Positions 6,924 through 15,543 of a DNA stretch of 23,309 bases are shown here, one piece after another. The notes beneath the pieces are model-generated. The model was not told the DNA's origin, ran no database searches, and saw only the letters and a program-made list of their open reading frames with translations. How positions within the stretch are numbered: position 1 is the stretch's first letter; each line of letters starts with the position of its first letter. Made by a program: the position numbers and the translations under genes. Source of the stretch: Bacteroidales bacterium (GTDB lineage Bacteria; Bacteroidota; Bacteroidia; Bacteroidales; UBA932); contig SFMG01000026.1 in assembly GCA_004554455.1 (NCBI GenBank), positions 1 through 23,309 of the forward strand, written 5' to 3'.

Positions 6924-8495
6924 ATGAGCCTAGCGGAACTCCTGAATACCATTAATGCACCGATGGCCACGGTAATGGTCGTCTTCCTGTCCATAACCGG
7001 GCTGTGGTTTACGATCAAGACCAAAGCTGTTCAGTTCACTATGGTAGGGGAGATGTTCCGTCTGCTTTTCAAAACTGACAATGGCCGCCTTGCCCAGGCC
7101 CCCGGCACCCTCCCCGGCACCCTCCCCGGCACTACCCCCGCCGCCCAGGCCCCTGGCACCCTCCCCGGCCCCACCCCCGCCGCACAATCCACCGCTCAAT
7201 CCTCCGCTCATCCCTCCGCCCAATCCTCCCGCACTACCTCCCGCACCTCCCGCACCTCCCGCAGCACCCGCCGCATAAGCTCCTTTCAGGCCTTTATGGT
7301 GTCCCTGGCCTCCAGGGTGGGGACGGGGAACCTCGCGGGCGTGGCCACGGCAATAGTCGTGGGCGGTCCGGGCGCGATCTTCTGGATGTGGGTGATGGCT
7401 CTCATAGGCAGTGTCAATACCTTCATCGAATGTACGCTCGCCCAGCTCTTCAAGAGCAGAGGCAAGGACTCCTTCATAGGCGGTCCGGCCTGGTATATCA
7501 CCAAAGGACTTCACAAGCGCTGGTTCGCCTGCATCTTCGCAGTCGCCATAATCGCCCAGTTCGGTCTGACCAACAACATGGTCCAGGCCAACACCATATC
7601 ATCCGCATTCGGAGAAGCCTTCCACATCCCGCCCGTGCTGATGGCCATAGCCCTCTGCGTGCTCTCCCTGGCCGTCGTCTTCGGCGGCATACAGCGCATA
7701 TCCAAAGTATGCTCCTACATCGTGCCCTTCATGGCCCTGGCCTACCTCGGCATAGCCCTGTGGATAGTCGTCACCAACATAACTGCCATCCCTAAGGTTC
7801 TCGGAATCATTGTCGGCAGCGCATTCGGCTTCCGTCAGGCGGCCGGCGGAGCGGTAGGAATGGCCATATTGATGGGCTTCAAACGCGGCATATTCTCCAA
7901 CGAAGCCGGCGAAGGCAGCGCCCCGAACGCAGCCGCCACCGCAGACATCAGCCACCCTGTCAAACAGGGCCTCATACAGACCCTCGGCGTCTTCACCGAC
8001 ACCCTCGTCGTCTGCACCTGCACCGCGCTGATCATACTCTGCTCCGGCCTCTACGACAGCGGCGCCAACGGCATAGAACTCACCCAGGCGGCGCTCAGCC
8101 ACCACATCGGCCCTGCAGGCAAATTCATCGTGGCGATATGCATATTCTTCTTCGCCTTCTCGAGCGTAATCGGCAACTACTACTACGGCGAATGCAATAT
8201 CACTTTCCTCTGCAACGGCTGGAAACACAGCGGCAAGGCAATATTTGCATATAGACTTATACTCGGCGTACTCATATTCGTCGGCTCGCTTATGACTATC
8301 GAACTCGTATGGGCGCTCGTCGATTTCTGTATGGTCATAATGACCGTATGCAACCTCATCGCCATACTGCTGCTCGGCCGTTGGGCGATACGCCTGCTCG
8401 ACGACTACCGCAGCCAGCGCAAGGCCGGCAGAGACCCCGTCTATCACTCGTCCACAATACCCGAGATAAGCGGCGAAACCGAATGCTGGGACTGA
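6924..8495 (+). CDS. Sodium/alanine (AGCS) symporter with a low-complexity loop insertion
   Basis: A 523-aa inner-membrane amino acid/cation symporter of the alanine-or-glycine:cation family. The signature ISSFQAFMVSLASRVGTGN begins at residue 118, and GGAVGMAILMGFKRGIFSNEAGEGS is clear further on. Start: ATG at 6924 (MSLAELLNTI). The open frame continues upstream to 6534 only because the 72-bp repeats are stop-free, and a promoter lies between. Residues 57-117 are an inserted Pro/Ala/Thr/Ser/Arg-rich segment with TLPG, PAAQ and RTSR repeats between the first membrane segment and the signature, where family members normally have a short loop. This explains its length against the usual 450 or so residues. 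The GH53 gene follows after 50 bp. Confidence 0.92.
   Translation: MSLAELLNTINAPMATVMVVFLSITGLWFTIKTKAVQFTMVGEMFRLLFKTDNGRLAQAPGTLPGTLPGTTPAAQAPGTLPGPTPAAQSTAQSSAHPSAQSSRTTSRTSRTSRSTRRISSFQAFMVSLASRVGTGNLAGVATAIVVGGPGAIFWMWVMALIGSVNTFIECTLAQLFKSRGKDSFIGGPAWYITKGLHKRWFACIFAVAIIAQFGLTNNMVQANTISSAFGEAFHIPPVLMAIALCVLSLAVVFGGIQRISKVCSYIVPFMALAYLGIALWIVVTNITAIPKVLGIIVGSAFGFRQAAGGAVGMAILMGFKRGIFSNEAGEGSAPNAAATADISHPVKQGLIQTLGVFTDTLVVCTCTALIILCSGLYDSGANGIELTQAALSHHIGPAGKFIVAICIFFFAFSSVIGNYYYGECNITFLCNGWKHSGKAIFAYRLILGVLIFVGSLMTIELVWALVDFCMVIMTVCNLIAILLLGRWAIRLLDDYRSQRKAGRDPVYHSSTIPEISGETECWD
7085..7275. repeat. C-rich microsatellite-like segment inside the symporter gene
   Basis: Degenerate repeats of CCCGGCACCCTC, CCGCCCAATC and CCCGCACCTC types, very purine-poor on the plus strand. 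At 7108-7127 the minus strand has four G-runs (4, 3, 4 and 3 G) with loops of 1, 4 and 1 nt, which fits the canonical G-quadruplex pattern on the template strand. The reading frame is kept. Confidence 0.8.
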
Positions 8496-8545
8496 AAAGA
8501 AATTATATCCAAAACGATATGAAGAGATCCGATTTACCTATGTAT

Positions 8546-9628
8546 ATGAAGAAATTGATATTGATTTTGACGGCGCTGGCGGGCATTGTCGCCTGCAGCG
8601 ACAGACACTACTGGAAAGGCGCGGATATAGGCTGGGCGACGGAATACGAAGCCGACGGCCAGTATTTCTACAACAAAGACGGCGAAAGGCGCGAATGCAG
8701 CGAACTGATGAAAGAACTCGGACTGGACGCGTTGCGCTTCAGAGTGTGGGTGGACCCGTCGAAGCACGGCAACTGGAACGGCCGCGAAGACCTGCTGGTG
8801 AAGGCGTCGAGAGCTCGCGACCTCGGTATGGCGATAATGATAGACTTCCACTACAGCGACTTCTGGGCCGACCCGAAGAAACAGAACATCCCGGCCTCCT
8901 GGAGCGGGAAAAGCTATGAAGAGATAAGGGAGCTGCTGGCGGAACACACCCGTGACGTGCTGCAGATGCTCAAGGACAACGGCATAAAGCCGCGCTGGGT
9001 GCAGGTCGGAAACGAAACCTCCAACGGCTTCCTCTGGACGGTCAGGGGAGACCAGTGGGGAGACCCAGTGCCGGACTCGCTCGGAAGAGTGACCATACTC
9101 GAATCCGTAGGTCACCTGCGCAACAACCCGCAGCAGTATGCCGGCCTCTTCGCAGCCGGCTATGATGCCGTGAAATCCGTATTCCCGAAGGCAGAAGTGA
9201 TAGTCCACCTCGACAATGGCTTCGACCAGGCGCTCTACGACAGCAACCTCGATACCCTCGCCAAATACGGCGCCAGATGGGATATGATAGGAATGTCGCT
9301 CTATCCGTACTGGGCCCTCGATTCCGGCCTGGAAACGGATGAAGAAGAGACGATTACCCACTGCATTGAGAACATCAACCACGTATGGGAGAAATACCGC
9401 ACGCCGGTAATGCTGGTGGAGACAGGCTTCGAAGTGGACGAGAGCCGTCCTGAAGTGATGGAGAAGGGGAGAGACCAGCTCCGCCGCATCATACGGGAGT
9501 CCCGGGCGACCGGCCACTGCCGCGGCATCTTCTACTGGGAGCCGGAGTGCCGTCCGGACCGCTACAAACTCGGCGCATTCGGTTCCGACGGACGCCCTAC
9601 GGCGATAATGGACGGCTTCGACGAGTAG
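8546..9628 (+). CDS. GH53 endo-beta-1,4-galactanase, lipoprotein
   Basis: A 360-aa protein from the ATG at 8546, chosen because MKKLILILTALAGIVAC is a good lipoprotein signal (lipobox IVAC, Cys17). Upstream in-frame ATGs at 8519 and 8540 add residues without improving it. The body is a GH53 TIM barrel: acid/base E157 in VGNETSNG and nucleophile E292 in VMLVETG, plus the early motifs RFRVWVDP and DFHYSDFWADP. It cleaves beta-1,4-galactan side chains of pectin, probably at the cell surface or in the periplasm. It lies 50 bp after the symporter and 27 bp before the large ATP-grasp gene. No SusC/D genes accompany it. Confidence 0.94.
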   Translation: MKKLILILTALAGIVACSDRHYWKGADIGWATEYEADGQYFYNKDGERRECSELMKELGLDALRFRVWVDPSKHGNWNGREDLLVKASRARDLGMAIMIDFHYSDFWADPKKQNIPASWSGKSYEEIRELLAEHTRDVLQMLKDNGIKPRWVQVGNETSNGFLWTVRGDQWGDPVPDSLGRVTILESVGHLRNNPQQYAGLFAAGYDAVKSVFPKAEVIVHLDNGFDQALYDSNLDTLAKYGARWDMIGMSLYPYWALDSGLETDEEETITHCIENINHVWEKYRTPVMLVETGFEVDESRPEVMEKGRDQLRRIIRESRATGHCRGIFYWEPECRPDRYKLGAFGSDGRPTAIMDGFDE

Positions 9629-9655
9629 CCGACGACGAAAATAAATAGAACAAAG

Positions 9656-12600
9656 ATGATAGAAGCGACAAAGCTGATGAGCAGGCGGATACGACGTATC
9701 CTGCTGATATGCAACAACTACGACAGCTACATACTCGAAGAGGACGGACGCATCGAGGCGCAGATAGGACAGGAATACAACGAACTCAACCTCAGCAATC
9801 CGCCAGCGATAATACGCGCCGACTCCACGGCCGAGGCAATGCGCAGGCTGGAGGCGGGGGAGCGCTTCGACCTCGTCATCACAATGTACAACGTCGGCGA
9901 ACTGAACGTCTTCGAATTCTCCCATAAATGCAAGACGATAGCGCCCGACACCTACATAGTGCTGCTGCTCTCCTACTCGAAAGAAATCTACAGGCGCATA
10001 GAAGAAAAAGACCGCAGCGACATAGACTACATCTTCTGCTGGAACAACTCCACCGACCTTATCATCGCCATAATCAAACTCATCGAGGACAAGGTCAACG
10101 CGGACCATGACATACTCGAATCCAATGTTCAAGCGATACTTCTCGTAGAGGACTCAATCAGGTACTATTCAACGTATTTGCCTGCTTTGTATAAATTTAT
10201 GCTTCAGCAGAATTCCCGCTCGGTTTGCGACGCTCTCAACGAGCAGCAGATGGTCGGACGAAAGCGTTCGAGGCCGAAACTGCTGATGGCGACCAACTAC
10301 GACGATGCGGTCGAACTCTACCTGAAATACAAGGCCAACATACTCGGCGTTATCTCCGATATGGGCTTCGTGATGCACCGCGGGGAGGCCTCCAGTCAGG
10401 AAAGACTCGACGCCGGAGTCGAGCTATGCAGACTGATACGTGAGGATAACCCGCTGATGCCATTCATATTCCAGTCCGCACAGGAAAGCATGCACAGCGT
10501 GGCGGATCAGCTCGGAGTCGGCTTTATGATGAAGAACTCCAAGACCCTGATCCACGAACTGGGCGAGTACCTGGAACGCGAATTCGGCTTCGGCGACCTG
10601 CTTGTGCACGACCCCGAGAGCGGGGAACTCATCTACAGGGTGCGCAACCTCTACGACCTGGAAAAGATGATGGCGACCATATCAGAGCCGGCGCTTACGG
10701 CCCTTACAAGCCGAAACTATCTCTCCAAGTGGCTGCTTGCAAGAGGCTTGTTCTCACTTGGTTACAAAATCCGTCCGCGTAAGACTTCCGAGTTCCCTGA
10801 CCACAAGAGTCACTGCAACTACCTCGTGCAGGCCATACGCGACTACCGCATCAACCAGGGCCTCGGCGTGGTGGCCAGCTTCGACCCGGCTACCTACAAC
10901 AGCGCAATATGGTTCTCGCGGTTCGGCGAGGGCTCTATGGGCGGAAAGGCCCGCGGCCTGGCCTTCCTCAACCACATGCTCCAGCGCTACAATCTCTACG
11001 ACAGATGGGAGGGCGTGCGCGTGATGGTGCCGAGGACCCTGGTCATATCCACCGAATACTTCGACCGCTTCATAATCGAAAACGGCCTCCAATACGTCAT
11101 CAACGCGGAGGTCAGCGACGACGAACTGCTCTCCGAATTCGTGGCCTCAACCCTGCCTTCGGAGCTCATCACCGCCCTCAAGGCCTTCATACACCACGTC
11201 CACAAGCCGCTGGCCGTCCGCTCGTCGTCGAAACTGGAAGACTCTTACTATCAGCCGTTTGCAGGCGTTTATTCAACCTATATGATTCCGTCCACCGAAA
11301 ACGAGGACCAGGAGCTCCGTCTGCTCAGCAAGGCGATAAAGAGCGTATATGCCTCGGTTTACTTCGCCTCTTCGCGTGGATATATACTCTCTTCAGCGAA
11401 CGTCATCTCGGAGGAGAAAATGGCCATAGTGATACAGGAGATATGCGGCAGCGAGGACCAGGGCTACTTCTTCCCTACGCTTTCCGGCGTCGCCCGTTCG
11501 CTGAACTTCTACCCCATAGGCTACGAAAAGGCGGAGGAAGGCATAGCCAAGGTCGCCTACGGCCTGGGCAAGGCAGTCGTGGACGGCGAACAGGTGCTGC
11601 GCTTCTCTCCGAGCTACCCGAACCACGTACTGCAGACCTCCACGCCGGCCCTCGCACTCAAGGAGACCCAGAACGCGATGTTCGCCCTGAACCTCAATCC
11701 GGAGAAATTCAAGACCTCGCTGGACGACTCGATAAACCTCGAGCGCATCAACGTAATGGACGCTGGCCGCTTCCGCAACATCAAATACGTATCCTCGACC
11801 TTCGACTACCAGACTGGCCAGCTCGTATGCTCGCCCTACGCCGAAGGCCCCAAGGTCATCACCTTTGCGCATATACTCCAATACAACACCTTCCCGCTTG
11901 CCGACATACTCAAAACCCTGCTCGGCATAGCCCAGGAGGAGATGAAATGCTGCGTGGAGATAGAATTCGCCGCCGACCTCGACGTCAAGAGCGGCCGTCC
12001 GAAAGTCTTCAACGTGCTGCAGATCAGGCCTATATCCAACAATAGCAACGGTATGGCCATAGACTGGTCCAAACTCAGCTGCGACGCCCCTCTGGTCAGC
12101 GCAGACAGCGCTCTCGGCACCGGCTGGTACCAGGGGCTCAGCGACTTCGTCTATATCAAATCCTCCGCCTTTAACGTCCTGAAAACCCGCGAGATAGCCC
12201 GGCAGCTTACGGAACTCAACAGCCGTATGCGCGAAGAAGGCCGCAACTACGTACTGCTCGGCTACGGCCGTTGGGGCTCCAGTATCGACACACTCGGCGT
12301 CCCGGTGCAGTGGGGCGACATATCCGAAACGAAGGTGCTCGTCGAATGCGGCCTGCCGAACTTCCACGTCGAGCCGAGCCAGGGCACGCATTTTTTCCAG
12401 AATATGACCTCCTTCAACGTGGGATATATAAATATAAACCCTTACTGCGGAGACGGCCTCTTCGACGAAGCCGCACTCGACGCGATGCCTGCCGTATATG
12501 AGAGCGAATATCTGCGCCAGGTACGCTTCGATGCGCCGCTCGACATCTGCATAGACGGCCTAAAGTCGCGCGCGCTGGTCGCCAGGCATATCGACGGCAG

Positions 12601-12658
12601 CGGAAATGCCGACGGCAACGGAAATATCAACGCCGACGGAAATATCAACGTCAACTAA
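9656..12658 (+). CDS. Tandem receiver domains fused to PPDK-type ATP-grasp domain
   Basis: A 1000-aa cytosolic protein. Residues 11-145 look like a degenerate receiver domain: the acidic pair is NN at 20-21 and the acceptor Asp position reads T76. Residues 158-310 look like an intact receiver: E165-D166, acceptor D235 in VISDMGF, S274 and K293. From about 421 to 795 is a PEP synthase/PPDK N-terminal ATP-binding domain, with GSMGGKARGL (427-436), VRSSSKLEDS (521-530) and QIRPIS near 790. A further conserved-looking region contains LLGYGRWGSS and EPSQGTHFFQN. There is no phosphohistidine swivel domain or PEP-binding barrel, so this is not a complete PEP synthase. The last 20 residues are a Gly/Asn/Asp repeat tail. 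The apt-like gene follows after 14 bp. The reaction is unknown; a regulated ATP-dependent phosphotransfer is plausible. Confidence 0.87.
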   Translation: MIEATKLMSRRIRRILLICNNYDSYILEEDGRIEAQIGQEYNELNLSNPPAIIRADSTAEAMRRLEAGERFDLVITMYNVGELNVFEFSHKCKTIAPDTYIVLLLSYSKEIYRRIEEKDRSDIDYIFCWNNSTDLIIAIIKLIEDKVNADHDILESNVQAILLVEDSIRYYSTYLPALYKFMLQQNSRSVCDALNEQQMVGRKRSRPKLLMATNYDDAVELYLKYKANILGVISDMGFVMHRGEASSQERLDAGVELCRLIREDNPLMPFIFQSAQESMHSVADQLGVGFMMKNSKTLIHELGEYLEREFGFGDLLVHDPESGELIYRVRNLYDLEKMMATISEPALTALTSRNYLSKWLLARGLFSLGYKIRPRKTSEFPDHKSHCNYLVQAIRDYRINQGLGVVASFDPATYNSAIWFSRFGEGSMGGKARGLAFLNHMLQRYNLYDRWEGVRVMVPRTLVISTEYFDRFIIENGLQYVINAEVSDDELLSEFVASTLPSELITALKAFIHHVHKPLAVRSSSKLEDSYYQPFAGVYSTYMIPSTENEDQELRLLSKAIKSVYASVYFASSRGYILSSANVISEEKMAIVIQEICGSEDQGYFFPTLSGVARSLNFYPIGYEKAEEGIAKVAYGLGKAVVDGEQVLRFSPSYPNHVLQTSTPALALKETQNAMFALNLNPEKFKTSLDDSINLERINVMDAGRFRNIKYVSSTFDYQTGQLVCSPYAEGPKVITFAHILQYNTFPLADILKTLLGIAQEEMKCCVEIEFAADLDVKSGRPKVFNVLQIRPISNNSNGMAIDWSKLSCDAPLVSADSALGTGWYQGLSDFVYIKSSAFNVLKTREIARQLTELNSRMREEGRNYVLLGYGRWGSSIDTLGVPVQWGDISETKVLVECGLPNFHVEPSQGTHFFQNMTSFNVGYININPYCGDGLFDEAALDAMPAVYESEYLRQVRFDAPLDICIDGLKSRALVARHIDGSGNADGNGNINADGNINVN
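12597..12655. repeat. 18-bp in-frame repeat forming the C-terminal tail
   Basis: Near-identical GCCGACGG(C/A)AA(C/T) blocks, with AACGCCGACGGAAATATC as the clearest unit, encode a Gly/Asn/Asp/Ile tail after the conserved domain. Such a tail is absent from ordinary enzyme termini and looks like slippage. Confidence 0.7.
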
Positions 12659-12672
12659 AAATATATCAGAAT

Positions 12673-13242
12673 ATGTACGAAGAAATCATCAAACACTATC
12701 AGGATTTTCCTATTCCGGGCATAGACTTCATCGACATCATGCCTTTCCTCCAGAACAAGGACGTGTTCAACAGTCTCATACGCGACATAGACAAGGTCGT
12801 CGATGCGCCGAACGTCGTCACCGCAGAAGCCAGGGGCTTCCTTTTCGCCGCCCCGCTGCTCACCGTCTCGGACAAAGTCAGGAATATCATTCCAGCCCGC
12901 AAGAAAGGCAAGCTGCCCTTCGCGAAAGGCGACCTCAAAGACGTCGCGATAATGAAGGAATATGGCGCCGACCACGTCTTCTACCGCCTCTCCGACATAG
13001 CCGCAGGAGTGCCGAACGGTGACTGCTTCGAGCTCACCTTCTTCGACGACATACTCGCCACAGGCGGCACCGCGGAAGGCATAGCCCTCGCCCTGAACAA
13101 AGAGAAAATAGTGCTCGACGGCAAGGAATACAGCGTGAAAGTGACCGGATTCGTCTTCCTCGTAGAGCTCGCATCCGAGATTCCGGGGGCTGCGGAGCGT
13201 CTCGAACGCATAGCCCCGGTTCACAGCATAATTAAGCTGTAA
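12673..13242 (+). CDS. apt: Adenine phosphoribosyltransferase-like protein
   Basis: A 189-aa cytosolic type I phosphoribosyltransferase. The PRPP-binding loop FDDILATGGTAEG is at 124-136, with EARGF at 52-56 and PARKKGKLP at 74-82. All are typical of Apt, which makes AMP from adenine and PRPP. It begins MYEEIIKHYQDFPIPGIDF, close to the canonical Apt N-terminus, so the ATG at 12673 is likely right. It lies 14 bp after the ATP-grasp gene and is probably translationally coupled. About ten residues longer than usual, with the extra length between residues 83 and 120. Confidence 0.9.
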   Translation: MYEEIIKHYQDFPIPGIDFIDIMPFLQNKDVFNSLIRDIDKVVDAPNVVTAEARGFLFAAPLLTVSDKVRNIIPARKKGKLPFAKGDLKDVAIMKEYGADHVFYRLSDIAAGVPNGDCFELTFFDDILATGGTAEGIALALNKEKIVLDGKEYSVKVTGFVFLVELASEIPGAAERLERIAPVHSIIKL

Positions 13243-13313
13243 TATTAATGCATTGCATTGATAAATAATTGGTGAAACAATTTAGTTTAAGGTGATAACT
13301 TTTTTGTTACGCT

Positions 13314-14735
13314 ATGAATAATGAAAAACTGCGTGCCATCTCTGACTACCTCAAGGGCGTCCTGAACCTCTCGGACCACGTGGACCTCGAGATGGCTGAC
13401 AAGAACATCAGGGGGAGCATATTGTTCCGGGGCCCGAACGTTTACATCCTTGCGTTCGCCATAGTCATAGCCTCGGTCGGACTGAATGTCAACTCGATTC
13501 CTGTGATCATCGGTGCCATGCTTGTCTCCCCGCTTATGGGGCCTATCTTCGGTGCGACCCTCGGCTTCGGGACCAATGATATGAAACTCATCATCAGTTC
13601 CCTCAAGAACCTGGGCCTGATGGTGGGAATATCCATTGTGGCATCGACTTTCTACTTCGTCCTCACCCCGCTCGACCTGCAGAACCCGACCGAGCTCCTG
13701 GCCAGGACCAACCCTACGGTCTATGACGTCCTCATCGCCCTCTTCGGCGGTGCGGCCGGAATGCTCGAGACCGCCAGAAAGGAGAAGGGAACAGTGCTCT
13801 CCGGCGTCGCCATCGCCACCGCGCTTATGCCTCCGCTCTGTACGGTCGGCTTCGGCATCGCCACCCTGAACTGGCACTACACCCTCGGCGCCCTCTACCT
13901 CTTCTGCATCAACTGCGTCTTCATCAGTCTTGCCGGCTTCCTGGTCGTCAAACTACTGCGTTTCCCTGTGATACGTCTCGCCGACCCGCGCCTGGAGCGC
14001 CGTCGCCGCTGGGCCATAGGCATACTGCTGCTTCTCATACTCGTTCCGAGCATAGTATCCGCAATCAGCGTCATTCAGAACAACAAGCGCGACATCGCGG
14101 TCAGCCACTTCATCGACGAGCACAAGACTATGGGCAACAGCTACATCTACGACCACAAGACCCTCATCAGCGGCAAGTGGCTGCGCAAGGAGACCACGGT
14201 CGAAATCTATATGGCCGGAGAGTCCCTCGCCGCCGACCAGCGCAGCCGCCTTATCGACGAGGCCGAACAGCTGGGCTTCACCCTCACCATCAAGGACGGT
14301 GCAACCAGCCAGTTCCTTTCCGAAAGGGAGCTTGTGAATATGATTTACGAGCAGAACGAGCAGCAGCTCCGCAGCAAGGATGAGCAGATTCGCAATCTCA
14401 GCGACTCCCTGTCCTTCTACAGCTCCAGGCAGCTCCCATCAAGCCAGCTCGCCCGTGAGATATGCACTCAGTTCCCTTCCGTCACCCAGGCCTCCTTCGC
14501 CCGCGCCGAGACCGTCGAGACCGCTGCCGCTGCTGCCTCCGGTGCTGCCACTGCCTCCGGTGCTGCCGGGGCCGACAGAGCGAGTGGTGCCGCCGGGGCC
14601 GCAAAGGCGGTCAGGGAAGAGATCATAGTCATCATCAAGTCAGAGACCGAACTCAGTCCTGAGGAAAGGACCAAGCTCCAGAACTGGCTCCAGGTAAGGC
14701 TCAACAGCGAAAACCTCAGACTTATCTGTCAGTAG
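13314..14735 (+). CDS. DUF389 family membrane protein
   Basis: A 473-aa protein. About six hydrophobic segments between residues 45 and 260 include IGAMLVSPLMGPIFGATLGFG and GVAIATALMPPLCTVGFGIA, both hallmark DUF389 sequences. The C-terminal part (270-473) is soluble, with a coiled-coil-like stretch around 340-365. Residues 404-437 form an Ala/Ser/Gly-rich insertion (repeats of ASGAA) within an otherwise folded-looking C-terminal domain, directly before EEIIVIIKSE. The function of the family is unknown. It starts 71 bp after apt, so it may have its own promoter, but no good -7 box is visible. The YiiX-like gene follows after 11 bp. Confidence 0.9.
   Translation: MNNEKLRAISDYLKGVLNLSDHVDLEMADKNIRGSILFRGPNVYILAFAIVIASVGLNVNSIPVIIGAMLVSPLMGPIFGATLGFGTNDMKLIISSLKNLGLMVGISIVASTFYFVLTPLDLQNPTELLARTNPTVYDVLIALFGGAAGMLETARKEKGTVLSGVAIATALMPPLCTVGFGIATLNWHYTLGALYLFCINCVFISLAGFLVVKLLRFPVIRLADPRLERRRRWAIGILLLLILVPSIVSAISVIQNNKRDIAVSHFIDEHKTMGNSYIYDHKTLISGKWLRKETTVEIYMAGESLAADQRSRLIDEAEQLGFTLTIKDGATSQFLSERELVNMIYEQNEQQLRSKDEQIRNLSDSLSFYSSRQLPSSQLAREICTQFPSVTQASFARAETVETAAAAASGAATASGAAGADRASGAAGAAKAVREEIIVIIKSETELSPEERTKLQNWLQVRLNSENLRLICQ
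14524..14615. repeat. 18-bp in-frame repeat coding an Ala/Ser/Gly linker
   Basis: ACTGCCTCCGGTGCTGCC and close variants repeat within the DUF389 gene and give the ASGAATASGAAG stretch. The frame is kept. Confidence 0.75.
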
Positions 14736-14746
14736 TTTGATCAGTT

Positions 14747-15526
14747 ATGACATGCTCGGCTAAGCCCCTGTTTCCGACCTTTTCTTTGATTTTCCCCGGC
14801 CTCCTTGTCCGGCACTCCGGCCTCGCTGCCCGGTTCCCCGGCCTCCTTGTCCGGCACTTCGGCCTTGCTGCCCTGCTGCTTATCGTCGGCTGCAGCGGCC
14901 CGAAGGATATATATTCCCAGTTGAGAAACGCCGACCTCGTCTTCGTGCGCAGCGGCGGCTCTGCGATGGACGACGCAATCAGCGATGCCACCGCCTCAAC
15001 GGACGGCAGGGGAGACTTCACCCACGTCGCCATAGTCCAGAGGCAGGACGACAGTCTTTTCGTAATCGAGGCCCTGCCTATGCGCGGCGTCATCAGGCGT
15101 CCCTTCGCCGAATTCGCAGCCGAGAACGGCGACAGTCTGCTCTGTTTCAGGCGTCCCGATCCTGCCGTCATCAGGGATATTGCCGGGCGTCAGGGCGTCA
15201 GCGAGGATATGCTTTTGTGGGCTTTTGTCCAGAGGGCGCTCTCCCGTCTGGGCGAAGGCTACGACTATATATACCTGCCTGACAACGGCCTCTGCTACTG
15301 CAGCGAATTGATATACGATTCCTACATAGACACGGCGCCGAGCCCGGGAGACTGTCATCTCTTCTGCTCGGCGCCTATGAACTTCCTCGCTCCCGACGGG
15401 ACCCTGCCCGACTTCTGGAAGGAACTGTTTGAACTTATGCAAAGCCCTGTACCTCAGGGAGTAAACGGAACCAATCCCAACGATATGTTCCGTGACCCTA
15501 TCCTGGTCGATGTCCCGGGACTGTAG
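14747..15526 (+). CDS. YiiX-like permuted papain-fold hydrolase, lipoprotein
   Basis: A 259-aa protein. H93 (FTHVAIV), E108 and C185 (CYCSELIYDSY) fit the permuted NlpC/P60-like YiiX/C92 family, in which His precedes Cys. The lipobox LIVGC puts the lipid on Cys49. The signal region is unusually long (48 residues) because it holds two tandem 14-residue copies beginning PGLLVRH; a normal-length signal would be roughly the last 20 residues. The likely role is a periplasmic, membrane-anchored amidase or thiol hydrolase, with unknown substrate. It starts 11 bp after the DUF389 stop and ends 12 bp from the convergent gene. Confidence 0.85.
   Translation: MTCSAKPLFPTFSLIFPGLLVRHSGLAARFPGLLVRHFGLAALLLIVGCSGPKDIYSQLRNADLVFVRSGGSAMDDAISDATASTDGRGDFTHVAIVQRQDDSLFVIEALPMRGVIRRPFAEFAAENGDSLLCFRRPDPAVIRDIAGRQGVSEDMLLWAFVQRALSRLGEGYDYIYLPDNGLCYCSELIYDSYIDTAPSPGDCHLFCSAPMNFLAPDGTLPDFWKELFELMQSPVPQGVNGTNPNDMFRDPILVDVPGL
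14794..14877. repeat. 42-bp tandem duplication within the signal peptide
   Basis: Two adjacent 42-bp copies (14794-14835 and 14836-14877) start with CCCCGGCCTCCTTGTCCGGC and differ at a few positions. Each codes 14 residues, in frame. Confidence 0.9.
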
Positions 15527-15528
15527 GT

Positions 15529-15543
15529 GCTGAGGGGCTCAGC
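15529..15543. terminator. Small hairpin between convergent genes
   Basis: GCTGAG-GGG-CTCAGC is a perfect 6-bp stem with a 3-nt loop, just after the plus-strand stop and overlapping the minus-strand stop. It has no T-run, so it is only a weak bidirectional terminator candidate. Confidence 0.3.

Noticed and set aside
8534..10132. 532-aa minus-strand ORF
   Set aside because: Lies antisense to GH53 and the ATP-grasp gene, which both carry clear family motifs. It is a GC-rich codon shadow.
9656..12658. Phosphoenolpyruvate synthase (ppsA)
   Set aside because: Only the ATP-binding domain is present. The phosphohistidine and PEP-binding domains are absent, and receiver-like domains occupy the N-terminus.
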